From NCBI RefSeq assembly GCF_036320965.1, contig NC_092225.1:72391108-72455107 (forward strand): 64,000 nucleotides of DNA. The letters are read 5' to 3'. Every line of letters begins with the position of its first letter. The first letter of the stretch is position 1. Position numbers and translations under genes: made by a program. Below are positions 43,909 through 58,696 of this stretch, in pieces. Below the pieces are notes generated by a model. That model did no database searches. It saw nothing but the letters and a program-made list of their open reading frames with translations, and was not told where the DNA came from. This DNA comes from Panulirus ornatus (taxonomy: Eukaryota; Arthropoda; Malacostraca; Decapoda; Palinuridae).

Positions 43909-44844
43909 TACACCAACATTACTTGAACTCGAAGCTGCTCCTTAACCAACACTAACTTTCTTCTTTTACTCTCTAAACATGTCACTTTAACTCCAACACT
44001 TGTTCCTCATTCCTTTCTCCACCACTCCACGTTCTACGGGAAGTCTAGTCATCTTTCCTCCAACAGCTCACCTCAACGTTCACTCCAACTCTCTCTTTCA
44101 AGCCAAGTCCTCCAACATTCCTCTATCGTCCATTACATCTCGAACAAGAATCCCAAACCTACTCCTCCAAAGCCCACTTGTCTATAATCCCTGTCAAACT
44201 TTCCTTCACCCTCCATCAATATCCTACTCAACACCTCGTCTCGTGAATCCCCCACCTTCACTTCCTCGTTCCACATCTACTAACAATAATTACCTTTCAT
44301 CAATTGTTTTCCAATTACATATCGAAAATAATTTTCTCGTCTTTAATCTTATACGACTTTACCATCAATCTTCCGCACTCCTTCCCGTCCAAACTCTCAC
44401 CCATCCTGTCCTAGTCTCTCCTCACGCCTACCTGTCCACTCTAACATCAACCTCTATCCTTATCTGTCCTCGCTGGCCTTACTCTTATCCCTCCCCTCTC
44501 ATTTAAAGCATGATCACCACCTCTTCACCGCCAACATCCGACCTTCACGACAAATTTCTTAAATCCCCCATGAGCCTGCTCCACTGCCCCTCCTCCTGTT
44601 GTATAGCTCCACCTACTCCAGTTCTCCCGAGCAATCTCCCGGCAACAACCCGTCTCCCTCCCCATGTCCCACCTCACCACATCCCCGGTAGTGTGGTTCC
44701 TCAACACTGGCTGCCTCACGACAACCTCAAGTGTTCCTCCAACAGGACTTACTGACGCCTCTTCAGGTCTCCCTGTGCCTCGTCCAACACATCACAAGGA
44801 GCACCAAGGACAACCCACCTCCCCACAAGGGTCCCCTTCCCCAC
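43909..44844. other. Pyrimidine-rich sequence, no gene supported
   Basis: C/T-rich with irregular CTCCAAC and CTTCC words. Open frames (168 and 81 codons) are Ser/Pro/Thr-rich and have no recognisable domain. Confidence 0.5.
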
Positions 44845-46008
44845 CACTACCTTCCCTCCCCACCACTACCTCACTCCCCACCACTACCTCGCTCCTTACC
44901 ATTTATCTCCCTCGTCGCCACTGCCTCCCTCCCACCACTACCTCTCTCCCCGACACTACCTCGCTCCCTGGCACTATCTCCCTCGCCACCACTACTTCTC
45001 TCCCCGCCACTACCTCGCTCCCCGGTACTATCTCCCTCAATACCACTACCTCCTTCCTCGCCACTACCTCCCTACCCGCGACTATCTCCCTCACACCACT
45101 ACCTCGGTCTTCGCCACTAACTTCCCCCAGCAATACCAAACTCTCCGCCTCTACCTCGCTCCCTACCTCTACCCCCTTCCCTGCCACTACCTCACTCCCT
45201 GCCACTACCTCACTCCCTGCCACTACCTCACTCCCTGCCACTACCTCACTCCCTGACACTACTTCTCTCCCTACCACCATCTCCTTCCCTACTTCTAGCA
45301 CCCTCCCCGCCGCTACCTACCTCCTTACCACTACCTCCCTCGCCGCCAATACCTTCCTCCCCGGTGCTATTTCCCTCTCCCTACTACCTCTCTCCCCGCT
45401 ACTACATCCTTCTCCGCCACTATCTTCCCCCCAGCCACTATCCATCCCCGACACTACCTACCTCCCCACCTGCACCTCCCTCCCCGCCACTACTTCTCTC
45501 TCCACCACTACCTCTCTCCCCGCTACTACCTACCTCCCCGTTACTATCTCTCTCCCCGCTACTACCTATTTCCCTAACACTCTTCCCCTCCACACCTCCC
45601 CTCCCTGCCACTACATCCTTTTTTGCCATTTCCTCCCTCCCTACCACTACCTCTTTCCGCGCTACTACCTTCCCCCTAATAGTACGTGTTTCCCCAACAC
45701 TACTTCCCTCTCCGCCACTACCTCCTTTCCCACGCTACCTCCCTCCCCAATACTACCTGTCTCCCCACCATTACCTCCTTTTCCACCATTACCTCCTTCC
45801 ACAACACAACCTGTCTCCCCGCCACTACCTTCCTCCCTACCAACACCTCCCTCCTCGCCACAGACTCCCTTTCAGCCACTACCGTCTTTCCCAACATTAA
45901 CTCCCTCCCTGCCACTACCTCGCTCCCCGTCACAACCTCCCTCTCCGCCACTACCTCCTTTCCCAACACTACCTCCCTCCCCGCCACTGCCTCATGGAAA
46001 TGTGTAAA
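44845..46008. repeat. Degenerate 18-bp CT-rich minisatellite
   Basis: About 60 imperfect copies of CCCTGCCACTACCTCACT-type units. Because the unit is 18 bp, one frame (44664-46007) is open for 447 codons and reads as SLPATT hexapeptides. A second frame also has long open stretches, which points to low-complexity DNA rather than a selected mucin-like protein. Confidence 0.88.
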
Positions 46009-46095
46009 ACTTCTCCCTTAATTTGCCACTCCATCATCTTAAAAGGATGCATTCCTCTCTCCCCTTCCTTCCCCCCCCTCCCTCCCTCCCTCCCT

Positions 46096-46098
<3 letters not shown>

Positions 46099-46132
<34 letters not shown>
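46099..46132. repeat. (CT)17 microsatellite
   Basis: Perfect CT run after a (CCCT)n stretch. Confidence 0.95.
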
Positions 46133-46136
<4 letters not shown>

Positions 46137-46177
46137 AATCAGGAGGTGGGAGGCAGCTGTCGTCAAGGGAGCTATAT

Positions 46178-46458
46178 TACCGGCACTGCTCGCTGGAGTG
46201 CCGGCACTGCTCGCTTAAGTACCGGCACTCCTCGCTGGATTACCGGCACTGCTCGCTGGAGTACCGGCACTGCTCGCTGGGAGTACCGGCACTGCTCGCT
46301 GGAGTACCGGCACTGCTCGCTGGAGTGCCGGCACTGCTCGCTTAAGTACCGGCACTCCTCGCTGGAGTACCGGCACTGCTCGCTGGAGTACCGGCACTGC
46401 TCGCTGGATTACCGGCACTGCTCGCTGGAGTGCCGGCACTGCTCGCTGGAGTACCGGT
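46178..46458. repeat. 21-bp GC-rich minisatellite
   Basis: About 13 copies of a unit with CCGGCACTGCTCGCTGGAGT plus one base. Variants are CTTAAGTA and CTGGATTA. One copy carries an extra G at about 46270. Confidence 0.93.
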
Positions 46459-46709
46459 AGGGTTAGTGACGGCTGTTCTTCAGTTGCTGTCAAGTTTCAC
46501 TCCTTATACCCAGGGCGCGGTCATTGCTTTCATGCTCAGCCACACGTGGGAGGCTGGCTGGCTGGTCGGGTCGTCCACATACACACAACACTTGTCACCC
46601 ACACGGCTCGTGTGCCTCATAAACCTGAGAATTTTCCTGCGGTAAACGCTACGCGCTAGCCCCGTGTTTAGGGTAGTCTGGTCTGTCGTACGTACTCGCA
46701 CGAAAGTAA

Positions 46710-46712
<3 letters not shown>

Positions 46713-46792
<80 letters not shown>
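46713..46792. repeat. (CT)40 microsatellite
   Basis: Perfect CT run. Confidence 0.95.
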
Positions 46793-46793
<1 letters not shown>

Positions 46794-46890
46794 ACCCCCC
46801 CCTTCCTTTCTCTCACCTCTCACAAGAACACGGCCACCACTCTCCCTTGAGTGAAATAACTCTCCTCCGTTTCCTCACGCCCTTACCCCC

Positions 46891-46894
<4 letters not shown>

Positions 46895-46949
<55 letters not shown>

Positions 46950-47046
46950 CAAAATGCCCTCCTGCCATCCTTCCTGACCCACAATCACACACCCGGCAGG
47001 ATGAGGGGTTCCTTATCACCGATCGATCCTTCCTGAGCACATTACG

Positions 47047-47080
<34 letters not shown>
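46895..47080. repeat. (CT)26 and (AC)15 microsatellites
   Basis: CT run 46895-46946 and AC run 47050-47080 with about 100 bp of unique sequence between them. Confidence 0.95.
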
Positions 47081-47168
47081 AAGGCAGGACTCACTCCCTC
47101 CAAGACGGTGTCGCGGTGTGGGGGAGTAACGGAAGGATGAAGGGCCTTATATCCGTGAACACCGACTT

Positions 47169-47171
<3 letters not shown>

Positions 47172-47250
<79 letters not shown>
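47172..47250. repeat. (CT)39 microsatellite
   Basis: Perfect run followed by a degenerate (CTC)n tract to about 47690. Confidence 0.95.
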
Positions 47251-47252
<2 letters not shown>

Positions 47253-47690
47253 CTCTGCCTCTCTTCCACCCCTTCTCTTCCTCCTCCTCCTCCTACTGCC
47301 GAGCGTCTTCCTCTCCCTCTATCCCTTATCATCTCCTCTCCTCCTCCTCCTCCTCCTCTCATCATCATTCCCTCCCTCTTTAGGCTGCTCATACATTTCG
47401 TCCTTGTTGTGCCTCAATTTCTTCATTCTTTCGCCATCTCCCTCCACCTCCCCCTCATCATTCTAATCCTCCTCCTCCTCCTCCTCCTCTTCTTCTTCTT
47501 CATCTTCTTCTTGCCTTCCCTACACTTCCTCCAACCTCCATTGCGTCTCTCTTCCCCCCGGCCGCCTCTTTTCGTACCCCGCCCCACTCCTCCCGTTCTT
47601 ATCACCTCCTCCTCCTCTTCTCCTCGTTCGTCTGCCCGCTCCTCTCTTCCTCCTCCTCCCTCTCCCCCACTCACCAGTCCTCGATCAAAC
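47251..47690. other. Polypyrimidine tract, degenerate CTCCTC repeats
   Basis: Plus strand almost entirely C and T. No gene. Confidence 0.7.
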
Positions 47691-47753
47691 CCTCAATCCA
47701 CTTGGGATCTCTCGCCCATCATCCGGAAACGAGTGTAGACGCCGAAACCCTCT

Positions 47754-48235
47754 GACGTCGTCCCCCCACACCCCTGGTGTACCCCCACACACACCACACC
47801 ACACCAGGGTGTAGCTGGTGTTATCTGGGTTGCCTGACGTCGTCCCCCACACCCCTGGTGTACCCCCACACACACTACACCACCCCAGGGTGTAGCTGGT
47901 GTTATCTGGTGCCTGACGTCGTCCCCCCACACCCCTGGTGTACCCCCACACACACCACACCACTTCCGGGTGTAGCTGGTGTTATCTGGTGCCTGACGTC
48001 GTCCCCCCACACCCCTGGTGTACCCCCACACACACCACACCACACCAGGGTGTAGCTGGTGTTATCTGGGGTGCCTGACGTCCTTCCCCAACACCCCTGG
48101 TGTACCCCCACACACACCACACCACCCCAGGGTGTAGCTGGTGTTATCTGGGGTGCCTGGCGTCCTTCCCTAACACCCCTGGTGTACCCACACACCACAC
48201 ACCACCCCTGGGTGTAGCTGGTGTGAGCACATGTT
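47754..48235. repeat. 80-82-bp tandem repeat, six copies, each with an internal inverted repeat
   Basis: Unit starts at 47754, 47836, 47915, 47995, 48077 and about 48159. Each unit has ACACCCCTGGTGTACC and, about 15 bp later, a CACACCAGGGTGTAG or CACCCCAGGGTGTAG word that can pair with it, then CTGGTGTTATCTGG. Confidence 0.93.
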
Positions 48236-48390
48236 CCCCCACAGGGCACAGCACCCTGGAGTGTGCTACACACAGTCTCGCCCAGCGTCGGGACAACAAT
48301 GTTCAGAGACACAGAACACCTCTTTACGTACGTAACACTTCGCTAACCACCACAACACCACGCATTAGGGTCATCTTGTAACATTCCAGC

Positions 48391-48418
48391 AGAGAGAGAG
48401 AGAGAGAGAGAGAGAGAG
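48391..48418. repeat. (AG)14 microsatellite
   Basis: Perfect AG run. Confidence 0.95.
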
Positions 48419-48462
48419 CGTCTTGCAACACATGATATCACGCCATCACATTTCCTTATGTC

Positions 48463-48464
<2 letters not shown>

Positions 48465-48521
<57 letters not shown>
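48465..48521. repeat. (TA)28 microsatellite
   Basis: Immediately upstream of a LINE tail fragment. Confidence 0.95.
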
Positions 48522-51067
<2,546 letters not shown>

Positions 51068-51668
51068 GTACCTCCCTACACCACACAGCTCCTCTCTACA
51101 CCACCACACCACTACACAGCTCCTCTCTACACCACCACACCACTACACAGCTCCTCTCTACACCACCACACCACTACACAGCTCCTCTCTACACCACCAC
51201 ACCACTACACAGCTCCTCTCTACACCACCACACCACTACACAGCTCCTCTCTACACCACCACACCACTACACAGCATCTCTCTACACCACCACACCACTA
51301 CACAGCTCCTCTCTACACCACCACACCACTACACAGCATCTCTCTACACCACCACACCACTACACAGCTCCTCTCTACACCACCACACCACTACACAGCT
51401 CCTCTCTACACCACCACACCACTACACAGCATCTCTCTACACCACCACACCACTATACAGCTCCTCTCTACACCACCACACCACTACACAGCTCCTCTCT
51501 ACACCACCACACCACTACATAGCATCTCTCTACACCACCACACCACTACACAGCATCTCTCTACACCACCACACCACTACACAGCATCTCTCTACACCAC
51601 CACACCACTACACAGCATCTCTCTACACCACCACACCACTACACAGCATCCCTCTACACCACCACACA
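51068..51668. repeat. 31-bp minisatellite
   Basis: About 19 copies of a unit with CTACACAGCTCCTCTCTACA then CCACCACACCA. The variant CAGCATCTCTC replaces CAGCTCCTCTC increasingly toward the 3' end, and the last seven units mostly carry it. The period is not a multiple of three, so open frames cycle through a 31-residue pattern. Confidence 0.94.
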
Positions 51669-51681
51669 GCACCTCCCTACG

Positions 51682-51682
<1 letters not shown>

Positions 51683-51735
<53 letters not shown>
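51683..51735. repeat. (AC)26 microsatellite
   Basis: Perfect AC run. Confidence 0.95.
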
Positions 51736-51736
<1 letters not shown>

Positions 51737-51855
51737 ACTATAGAACAACTCTCTACACCACACACCACTACAGTACACCTCTCAACGCCACACACACCAC
51801 TACAGTACACCTCTCAGTACCAAAAGAGAGCCCACATGTCATCACTCACTCAACA

Positions 51856-52165
51856 CTAACACCAGTCGTCACCACCTCAATCACTCACCACCAACACCAG
51901 CAGTCCTCTACCACAATCACTCACCACCAACACCAGTATTCACCACCACAATTACTCACCACCAATACCAGTTCTCACCACCACAATTACTCACCACCAA
52001 CACCAGTTCTCACCACCACAATTACTCACCACCAATACCAGTTCTCACCACCACAATTACTCACCACCAACACCAGTTCTCACCACCACAACTACTCACC
52101 ACCAAAACTACCACCACTAGCAGTCCTCATCACCACAATCACTCACCACCACCACCACCACCACA
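51856..52165. repeat. 35-bp minisatellite
   Basis: About eight copies of a unit with CACCACAATTACTCACCACC then AAYACCAGTTCTCAC. Confidence 0.9.
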
Positions 52166-53007
52166 ATACCCGTGGCTCAGCACCACACACACCGAGGAGG
52201 GAGGACTATTGTGGGCCTCCAACAGTATAAGCGGAAATCGGACCAACATTTTTCGAGGCGACAGGGAAGCAAGAATGGTTGTATTTCCTTTTATTCCACT
52301 CACTATGTGGATCCCACAATGGCCGGCTTCCCCAAGCGAGACACTGCGTCATCGTGGAATAAATACTGGGCTGGCTGCCGCTGGCTCGGCACGGCCGGCA
52401 AGATTTAACTGCAACACCTGGCCAGGCACGCACGGTATCAGCTGCTGCTGCTGCTGCTGCTCCTGCTGTGTGTGTGTGTGTGTGTGTGTACTAAGAGGTT
52501 GAGTGGGCAGGAGAGGGTTATCGCACACACACACACACACGCACACGAACGCACCCTGCCCTATCTTGGACACCAGCAGCAAAGCTCCGACGTGAATGAC
52601 AATCAGGAGCTCATGAGAGGCGTGTGCACCCGCTCCAGCCACACACCACGTCTTCATGTGGTTCACACCGGGTACCTCAGTCGAGTCACATGTCTGGGCC
52701 AAGTGGTCGAACGTCTTAATTCCTTACGACAACCTACGAGCCGGATTCTGGGACGTCAACAGGGCATCAACATGAACCCTTCGTATACTTCATGAAAGTA
52801 TACTGGCTCAGTGTAACTCCCCCGGAGGTTACAGAGCAACAAGACCCGCACACATTGGCTGGGAGTTTCCCAGCACACCTCTCTGCCCCACAGCAGCAGC
52901 AGGAAGCCAAGGAAAACTACAACACAATCGTCCTCGTCTCACCACATGACCACGAGCAATCCATCATCGATTACGACAAAAAACAACAACTTGTTCTTTT
53001 TGGAATC
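52166..53007. other. Unique sequence with short GT, AC and CTG runs; no gene seen
   Basis: (CTG)n at 52441-52468, GT run 52468-52489 and AC run 52525-52540. No supported gene. Confidence 0.5.
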
Positions 53008-53240
53008 ACTCGCTGGCCCAGTTGTTGGGCAGCCGGCCGCCGCCTGCCTCACAAGCGAGCGCGCCGCCGGCGGTTCGAAACCTGCTGGTGACGGGGGGAT
53101 GGTGGTGGAGTTCACGACTGGATTCTTGTATAAAGTCAACCGGTTAGCCTTACTGATCCCTCCCGGCGTCAGGTTAGCGGAGACGGTACGTGTAGGGTGT
53201 GTGTCTGACCCCCGCGCCCACACACCAGGTCACCACGTCT
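53008..53240 (+). mobile_element. tRNA-derived SINE, second family
   Basis: Head resembles a tRNA: box A-like CTGGCCCAGTTGTTGGGC (53013-53030) and perfect box B GGTTCGAAACC (53072-53082), with a GC-rich stem region (GCGCGCCGCCGGC) between them. The body then reads GGTTAGCC and CTGATCCCTCCCGGCG. No relation to the 14521 SINE was seen. A decayed tRNA pseudogene is the alternative. Confidence 0.55.
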
Positions 53241-53864
53241 GTCTGTGAGGTTAAGGGTGGTCTATAATCCTACCTATAATGCTGCTCTCGACTCCGACGA
53301 CGACCCCTGGAGGAGTGTAACCTGACATCACGAGGGCTCCCACTTCTCCACGATCTCCACTCCTCAGGATAAAGGTTAACGAGCAGTCGTCGCACCAGGG
53401 GCAAGGTCGTTGGGGGTATGATGAACAAAGACGCCTCTCCAGCGACGAGCCAGACATACAGGTAACCTTCACACAGTGGGTCACGGACGCTAAAGCTTTA
53501 CATCAGTTCCTCCCGACGGGGTCCTGACCAAGTCTTGTGTTACCAGCACGACCAAGCCAGTCATCATCTACATCAACCCAGTCATCAATACACACGTCTT
53601 AGTTACAGGGGGTCATGTGTCATCCAAGGAAGTAGTGATCCCCTCCTCTCCTCCTCCTCCTCCTCCCTCTCACGTCATCCGGCCGCCGTGATCCCCTCCT
53701 CCTCCTCCTCCTCCCTTCCCTCATCCGGCCGCCGTGCACAAGCTTAATGACACAACGTACAGCTGTCTGGCCACAGGAACTTCAGGGAGGAAATATTTCT
53801 TCAGTGTAGCCAGGCTGGCTCGTCAGCAGCCGACAGGTCCTGGGCCGTGTCCCACCCAGAGAGA
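53241..53864. other. Unique sequence, no gene seen
   Basis: Contains a duplicated block (CATCCGGCCGCCGTG at 53678 and 53721, each next to CCCTCCTCCTCC-type runs). No gene. Confidence 0.45.
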
Positions 53865-54098
53865 ACACTACCCTCTTGACCCGGGGGTACTTAAGACATG
53901 CCACCAACCATCTTGACCCGGGGGTACTGAAGACACGCCACCAACCATCTTGACCCGGGGGTACTGAAGACACGCCATCAACCATCTTGACCCGGGGGTA
54001 CTGAAGACACGCCACCAACCATCTTGACCCGGGGGTACTGAAGACACGCCACCAACCATCTTGACCCGGGGGTACTGAAGACACGCCACCAACCAACT
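53865..54098. repeat. 37-bp minisatellite
   Basis: Six copies of a unit with CTTGACCCGGGGGTACTGAA then GACACGCCACCAACCAT. Confidence 0.93.
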
Positions 54099-54109
54099 CT
54101 CTCTGTTAG

Positions 54110-54370
54110 GCTCTTATCCTCACGCTTTCGTACCATCCTCGTTCTCCCGCACTTTCTTACCATCCGTTTCCCCCTCACGCTTTCGTACCATCCTCTTCCC
54201 CTCACGCTTTCTTACCATCCGTTTCCCCCCCTCACGTTTTCGTACCATCTTCTTCCCCTCACACCCTCTTACCATTCGTTTTCCCCTCACACTTTCGTAC
54301 CATTGTTTTTCCCCCCTCACAATTTCCTGCTATCATCATTATCCTCACACTTTCGTACCGTCCTTTTCCC
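54110..54370. repeat. Degenerate ~24-bp CTCACGCTTTCGTACCATC repeat
   Basis: About ten diverged copies with CGTACCATC or CTTACCATC and TTCCCCTCAC. Confidence 0.85.
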
Positions 54371-54544
54371 CTCGGATTTTTACCCCATCCTTTTTCTCAT
54401 TATGAATCATATATTTTTCCTAACAGCTGTGACCCGTCCCTATCTTAAAAGCAGGTTCTCCTCCTCCTCCTCCTCAAACACTGCAAATTACTTTTTTCTC
54501 TTCCTCCAGCTCGCCTTAGCCTAGCCAAGCCTCGATGGTGACTA

Positions 54545-54660
54545 GGGTGATGTTCAGACGTGTCTGTGTCCAAGCCAGGGTGTTCAGACATGCCCATATC
54601 TAAGCCAGGGGTGTTCAGACATGCCCATATCTAAGCCAGGGTGTTCAGATGTGGTTGTGT
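54545..54660. repeat. ~31-bp tandem repeat, about four copies
   Basis: Unit with CCATATCTAAGCCAGGGTGT then TCAGACATGC. Confidence 0.9.
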
Positions 54661-54786
54661 GGATGAATTACTTATGTGCTTCATTCTTCATTACACACCT
54701 CACATAGTACGACATCAGACCACTCCATCCGCTAGTTGGAAGGGTCGGGTCTCGGGCACGTGCTGGTGCCGTACTGGGTTAGGTGT

Positions 54787-54903
54787 ACACATCAGTGATT
54801 ATAACATCATATACACGTAGTACACATCACTGTTGATAACATCATATACACGAAGTACACATCACTGTTCATAACATCATATACACAAAGTAAACATCAG
54901 TGT
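54787..54903. repeat. ~35-bp tandem repeat, about three copies
   Basis: Unit with ATAACATCATATACACGAAG then TACACATCACTGTT. Confidence 0.9.
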
Positions 54904-55344
54904 TAGCAATATTTAGTGGCAGAAATACACAATTCCCGGATGTTTCCCTAATCTACATGTGTTTACGTTACATGCTTTTTCTTAAATACGTCGTTTGCAG
55001 CGTGTTTCTAGAGCCGTCTACCTCACAGCCGTACTCGGCTCTTTAGATGAGGTTTGAGCGTCACTTGCGAATGGACGTGCACGGCTCCCGCCACACTACA
55101 ACACCTTACAACTGACAGGTTATTGTTGTGTGCCGTACCGCAGGCCAGGCCAGTCTTCTGCAGGTGCATCCTAGGCTCATCCAGTCAAGGGGGCGTGTGA
55201 GAGTTCCTCCCACCAAAGAACTCGCCAGGGTCTCCCTATCAAAACTTCTTTCTTAAGTGACCAGGAGAACCAATCACCTATGCCTACAGAGGCTTCACAT
55301 CCCAGAAGTTCAGGAAGAGTTAACTATGAGGCGAAACTATAAGA
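54904..55344. other. Unique sequence, no gene seen
   Basis: Nothing recognised on either strand. Confidence 0.45.
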
Positions 55345-55780
55345 TGGCGGGGTGGTGAGAGGGAGGAGCAGCGAGAGGACTGGGTTGTGAGAGGGAGGAG
55401 CAGTGAGAGGGCGGGGTTGTGAGAGAGAGGAGCAGTGAGAGGGCGGGGTTGTAAGAGAGAGGAGCAGTGAGAGGGCTGGCGGTGAAATGAGGAGCAGTGA
55501 GACGGCGGAGCAGTGAGCCGGTGGAGCAACTATACGGGAGGCGCAATGATGGGGCAGGGTGGTAAAAGAACGGAGAAGTGAGAGGGCGGGGCGGTGAGAG
55601 GGCCCAGCGGGGACAGGACAGGGTCAAGAAGAAGGCGGACCAGAGAGGGCAGGGCGGCGTGAGGGCGGAGCAATGAGAGGGCTGGGTGGTGACAGAGCGA
55701 GACTGAGAGTGGGTGAGACGGTGAGAAGGCGAGACTGTGAGAGGAGGGAGCGTTGAGAAGGTGGGTCGGTGAGAAGGCAG
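55345..55780. repeat. Purine-rich ~33-bp minisatellite, degenerate downstream
   Basis: Units with GAGAGGGCGGGGTTGTGAGA then GAGAGGAGCAGT. Regular from 55345 to 55480, then diverging. Confidence 0.8.
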
Positions 55781-55782
55781 AC

Positions 55783-55784
<2 letters not shown>

Positions 55785-55818
<34 letters not shown>

Positions 55819-55925
55819 TGTAACCCACACATGTACTGACACACAGGAGACATAAACCCACAGCAGTACTGTACCACACACACACACACACACACACACC
55901 CACAGCAATACTGTACCACACACAC
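55785..55925. repeat. (GT)16 and (AC)~12 microsatellites in inverted order
   Basis: GT run 55785-55817 and AC run 55875-55899, with a duplicated ACAGCARTACTGTACCACAC word around the AC run. Confidence 0.92.
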
Positions 55926-56526
55926 AGCCAATCCTCGTGTGGCTGGTCTACACAGACAATCTATGGGAAGCAGGAGCCAAGAGCGTGCCACACACGGGGC
56001 CAAGCCTCAGCGGTGAGACACAAGCAGACGACTACCTCGAGAGAAACAGATATGATAACTGTAGACCAGAGCGAGGGCTGCTGCATCAGGACGGACAGAA
56101 AGGCTTCAAGAGAAGCGATTACCAGAGAAGGGGAGAAAAAAAACCCACACTGAAACCTTAAGATTCCACAATGGCTTTCAATTTCAATGTTGTTAAGACA
56201 GAGGTGTGCTATACTGGGGGAGAGTCTTACACTCGCGTTGCCCAGCAGCCCACCTTGCCTTAACGTCACTTCGCAATCATTAACATTTTCCATAATTGTA
56301 GCGCATTTGATTTTTCGTAGGCTCTCTGTCCTCCCGTCACATCCTCCCTCAACCCCCCCGAAAAAAAAATGTTGAAAGAAAACGGTGAACAATTTGGCGG
56401 GAAGGTATGACTCTACATTGACACGTATTTCAAAATGTATACAATGCCCGCCAGACTCCCTTCTCCTCCCTGCTTCCTCTGTGAACACTAGTAACAATAC
56501 TGACAGTGGAAGGCCCTTAACACAAT
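55926..56526. other. Unique sequence, no gene seen
   Basis: No supported gene. Open frames here overlap low-complexity flanks. Confidence 0.45.

Positions 56527-56560
<34 letters not shown>
56527..56560. repeat. (AC)17 microsatellite
   Basis: At the 3' end of the SINE on the minus strand. Confidence 0.95.
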
Positions 56561-56561
<1 letters not shown>

Positions 56562-56564
<3 letters not shown>

Positions 56565-56708
56565 CGACCAACCCCAGGGAAGGATGAACAGCTGGGTGGA
56601 CTGTGGATCGACTCCCGCAACCTGGATTTGAACCTGTGCAACCAACCCTGGGCAGTCCATGAATGCATCATGGTCAACAACGCTAACCGCTGTACCATGA
56701 TGGTGCAT
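56562..56708 (-). mobile_element. tRNA-derived SINE (family of 14521)
   Basis: Minus strand: box A TGGTACAGCGG (56687-56697) and box B GGTTCAAATCC (56624-56634), then GCGGGAGTCGATCCACAGTC and CCCAGCTGTTCATCC. AC and TA/GA tracts adjoin the two ends. Confidence 0.8.
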
Positions 56709-56719
56709 ATATATATATA

Positions 56720-56721
<2 letters not shown>

Positions 56722-56789
<68 letters not shown>
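56722..56789. repeat. (GA)34 microsatellite
   Basis: Perfect GA run. Confidence 0.95.
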
Positions 56790-56790
<1 letters not shown>

Positions 56791-57890
56791 AAATCATATG
56801 GCTAAATTGGCCAATTTCCCTAATAAACTCTAGTGTAAAGGCGCGAGCCGAGCACTGTACCGGCAGGCAAAGGCAATAAAAGTTAAATATTCCGTTTTCA
56901 GTCCGTACCCTTGTGAGGAGAACTGGAATACCTCAGCCTAAGTGGCAGATAAGAGCGGATATACGAGGTGAAGCGGAGCACCCACAGCACGGGTTCGAAA
57001 CCATTTCCCCATAAACATGGTTTGATGAGGCGCCTGTTTAGCCCCAGTTGATGGTCCGGAGCAAAAATGGGACCGGGGTATATCTTTTTATAAGAGTGGG
57101 TGCTTGGGGCCCGCAGGCCATACAGCTTCAACGAAGAGAGGGTGGGGGGTTAGGGTGAGTGTACGACCGTGTTTTAACGTCATGGGAAGGTGAAATTTCA
57201 CGCAGCAGCTTCTCCCCATCACACTGTTCGTTAAGTCCGCCCAGGGAGGACACTGGTCTGTGCTTCGTCCATATTTATTGATGTGTACAGATACTACCCA
57301 TCATGCAGAGGTCAGCTTAGCTTAGTGTCTCATTATACTACGTATCGTACAAAGGTCAAGCTAAGCTTGGCGTCTCAGATAACAAGTGTTCTGGCTTAAT
57401 GATCCTCATCATCAGCATATTATGTAATTGAAGGTGATATAACGAAACCTTACGATGCATGACGTAAGACGATACATGACGTAAGATATTCATTGCAGAA
57501 GTTCATGTCTAAACGTTAGCTACGTTCCTTATGCACGTTTTCAAGGTCAGTTGTGGTCCACATCTAGGTATCTATGATATAAAGAATTAACAATAAATAT
57601 GCAAGTCTTCCCTAAAATAAGATGTAAGTAAATATGGCAGTCAATGACGTTTTCTTTCGTTTTATTAATTTCTGAAAATGTTATCCCTAACTAAACAAAA
57701 CTTCCCAAGTAAGGTATTCAATCATGGGGGATTTTTACTAAGATTTTTTTCTAAACAGGGAACATCTTCGACCCCTCCACTGTAAACACGCTGAACTACC
57801 ATTATTAAACTCACATCCTTGTTATACTTACAGTGCCATTACATTATGGGTCAGGCGTTAACAACAGACGACCTGGACATGGGCAAACAG

Positions 57891-57893
<3 letters not shown>
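56790..57893. other. Unique sequence, no gene seen
   Basis: AT-rich from about 57400. Short local duplications such as TACGATGCATGACGTAAGA / ACGATACATGACGTAAGAT at 57450-57490. No gene. Confidence 0.5.
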
Positions 57894-57959
<66 letters not shown>

Positions 57960-58162
57960 CTCTCCCGGCCTTCAGTGATGTGTCTCGTGAGCAAGACGGG
58001 AGCCAGAGACAGCCACTCGGGAGGGAGGATGTTTCAGCCGTCACCAGCCCCCGCGAATGAGACAGGAATGGGGGGGGCGGGCAGCGGGCCACCGAATGGA
58101 TCCCTGGACCCAAGTTTCTTTAAAACTGTTTCCAGGACACGGTTGGTCGACCACGGCTGCCG

Positions 58163-58212
<50 letters not shown>
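57894..58212. repeat. Inverted pair of microsatellites, (CT)31 and (GA)24
   Basis: CT run 57894-57956 and GA run 58165-58212 with about 208 bp of GC-rich sequence between, capable of long-range pairing. Confidence 0.95.
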
Positions 58213-58215
<3 letters not shown>

Positions 58216-58696
58216 CACTTGGCAAGAGGTCTCTGCGTTATCCCTCCAGGTTAATAATATTGACATTGGCTTCTATCCTCGCAGATGACCAGCAACGTTT
58301 TCATGGGAAGAAATTCCAATTACCTGTTTTCCCTAAGGCTCTCAAGACCTTCCTTACAGATGCAAGATGCTTTCAGGCACAGGTTTCTAAAACTCATATA
58401 AAATTTTACGTTTTCTGTTGGGTGGTGGAAGGAGGAAGGGAGGGGGGGTGTGTGTTTTAGTCTCTGAACACATCATTTACCATACCCATGCGGGTAATGT
58501 ATATGGTTAATGTTTATTATTTCATTTTCCTCACTCGTCATCTCGTCAGTTTAATAACACTGATAAAAAAACCCGCTGAAGTCATTCATAGATAAAGCTG
58601 AAACTGCCCCCACACATGCGTAATTATCGAACTATGTTTAGTCTCTTCCCCTCTCCCCCCAACAACATCGTGGGGGAAAACTGCCACCCCCTCTTC
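58213..58696. other. Unique sequence, no gene seen
   Basis: G-run at 58441-58449. No supported feature. Confidence 0.45.

Noticed and set aside
44664..46007. 447-codon Ser/Thr/Pro-rich frame resembling a mucin
   Set aside because: An 18-bp degenerate repeat explains it. Other frames are also open in parts, there is no signal peptide, and the first ~70 residues lack any recognised domain.
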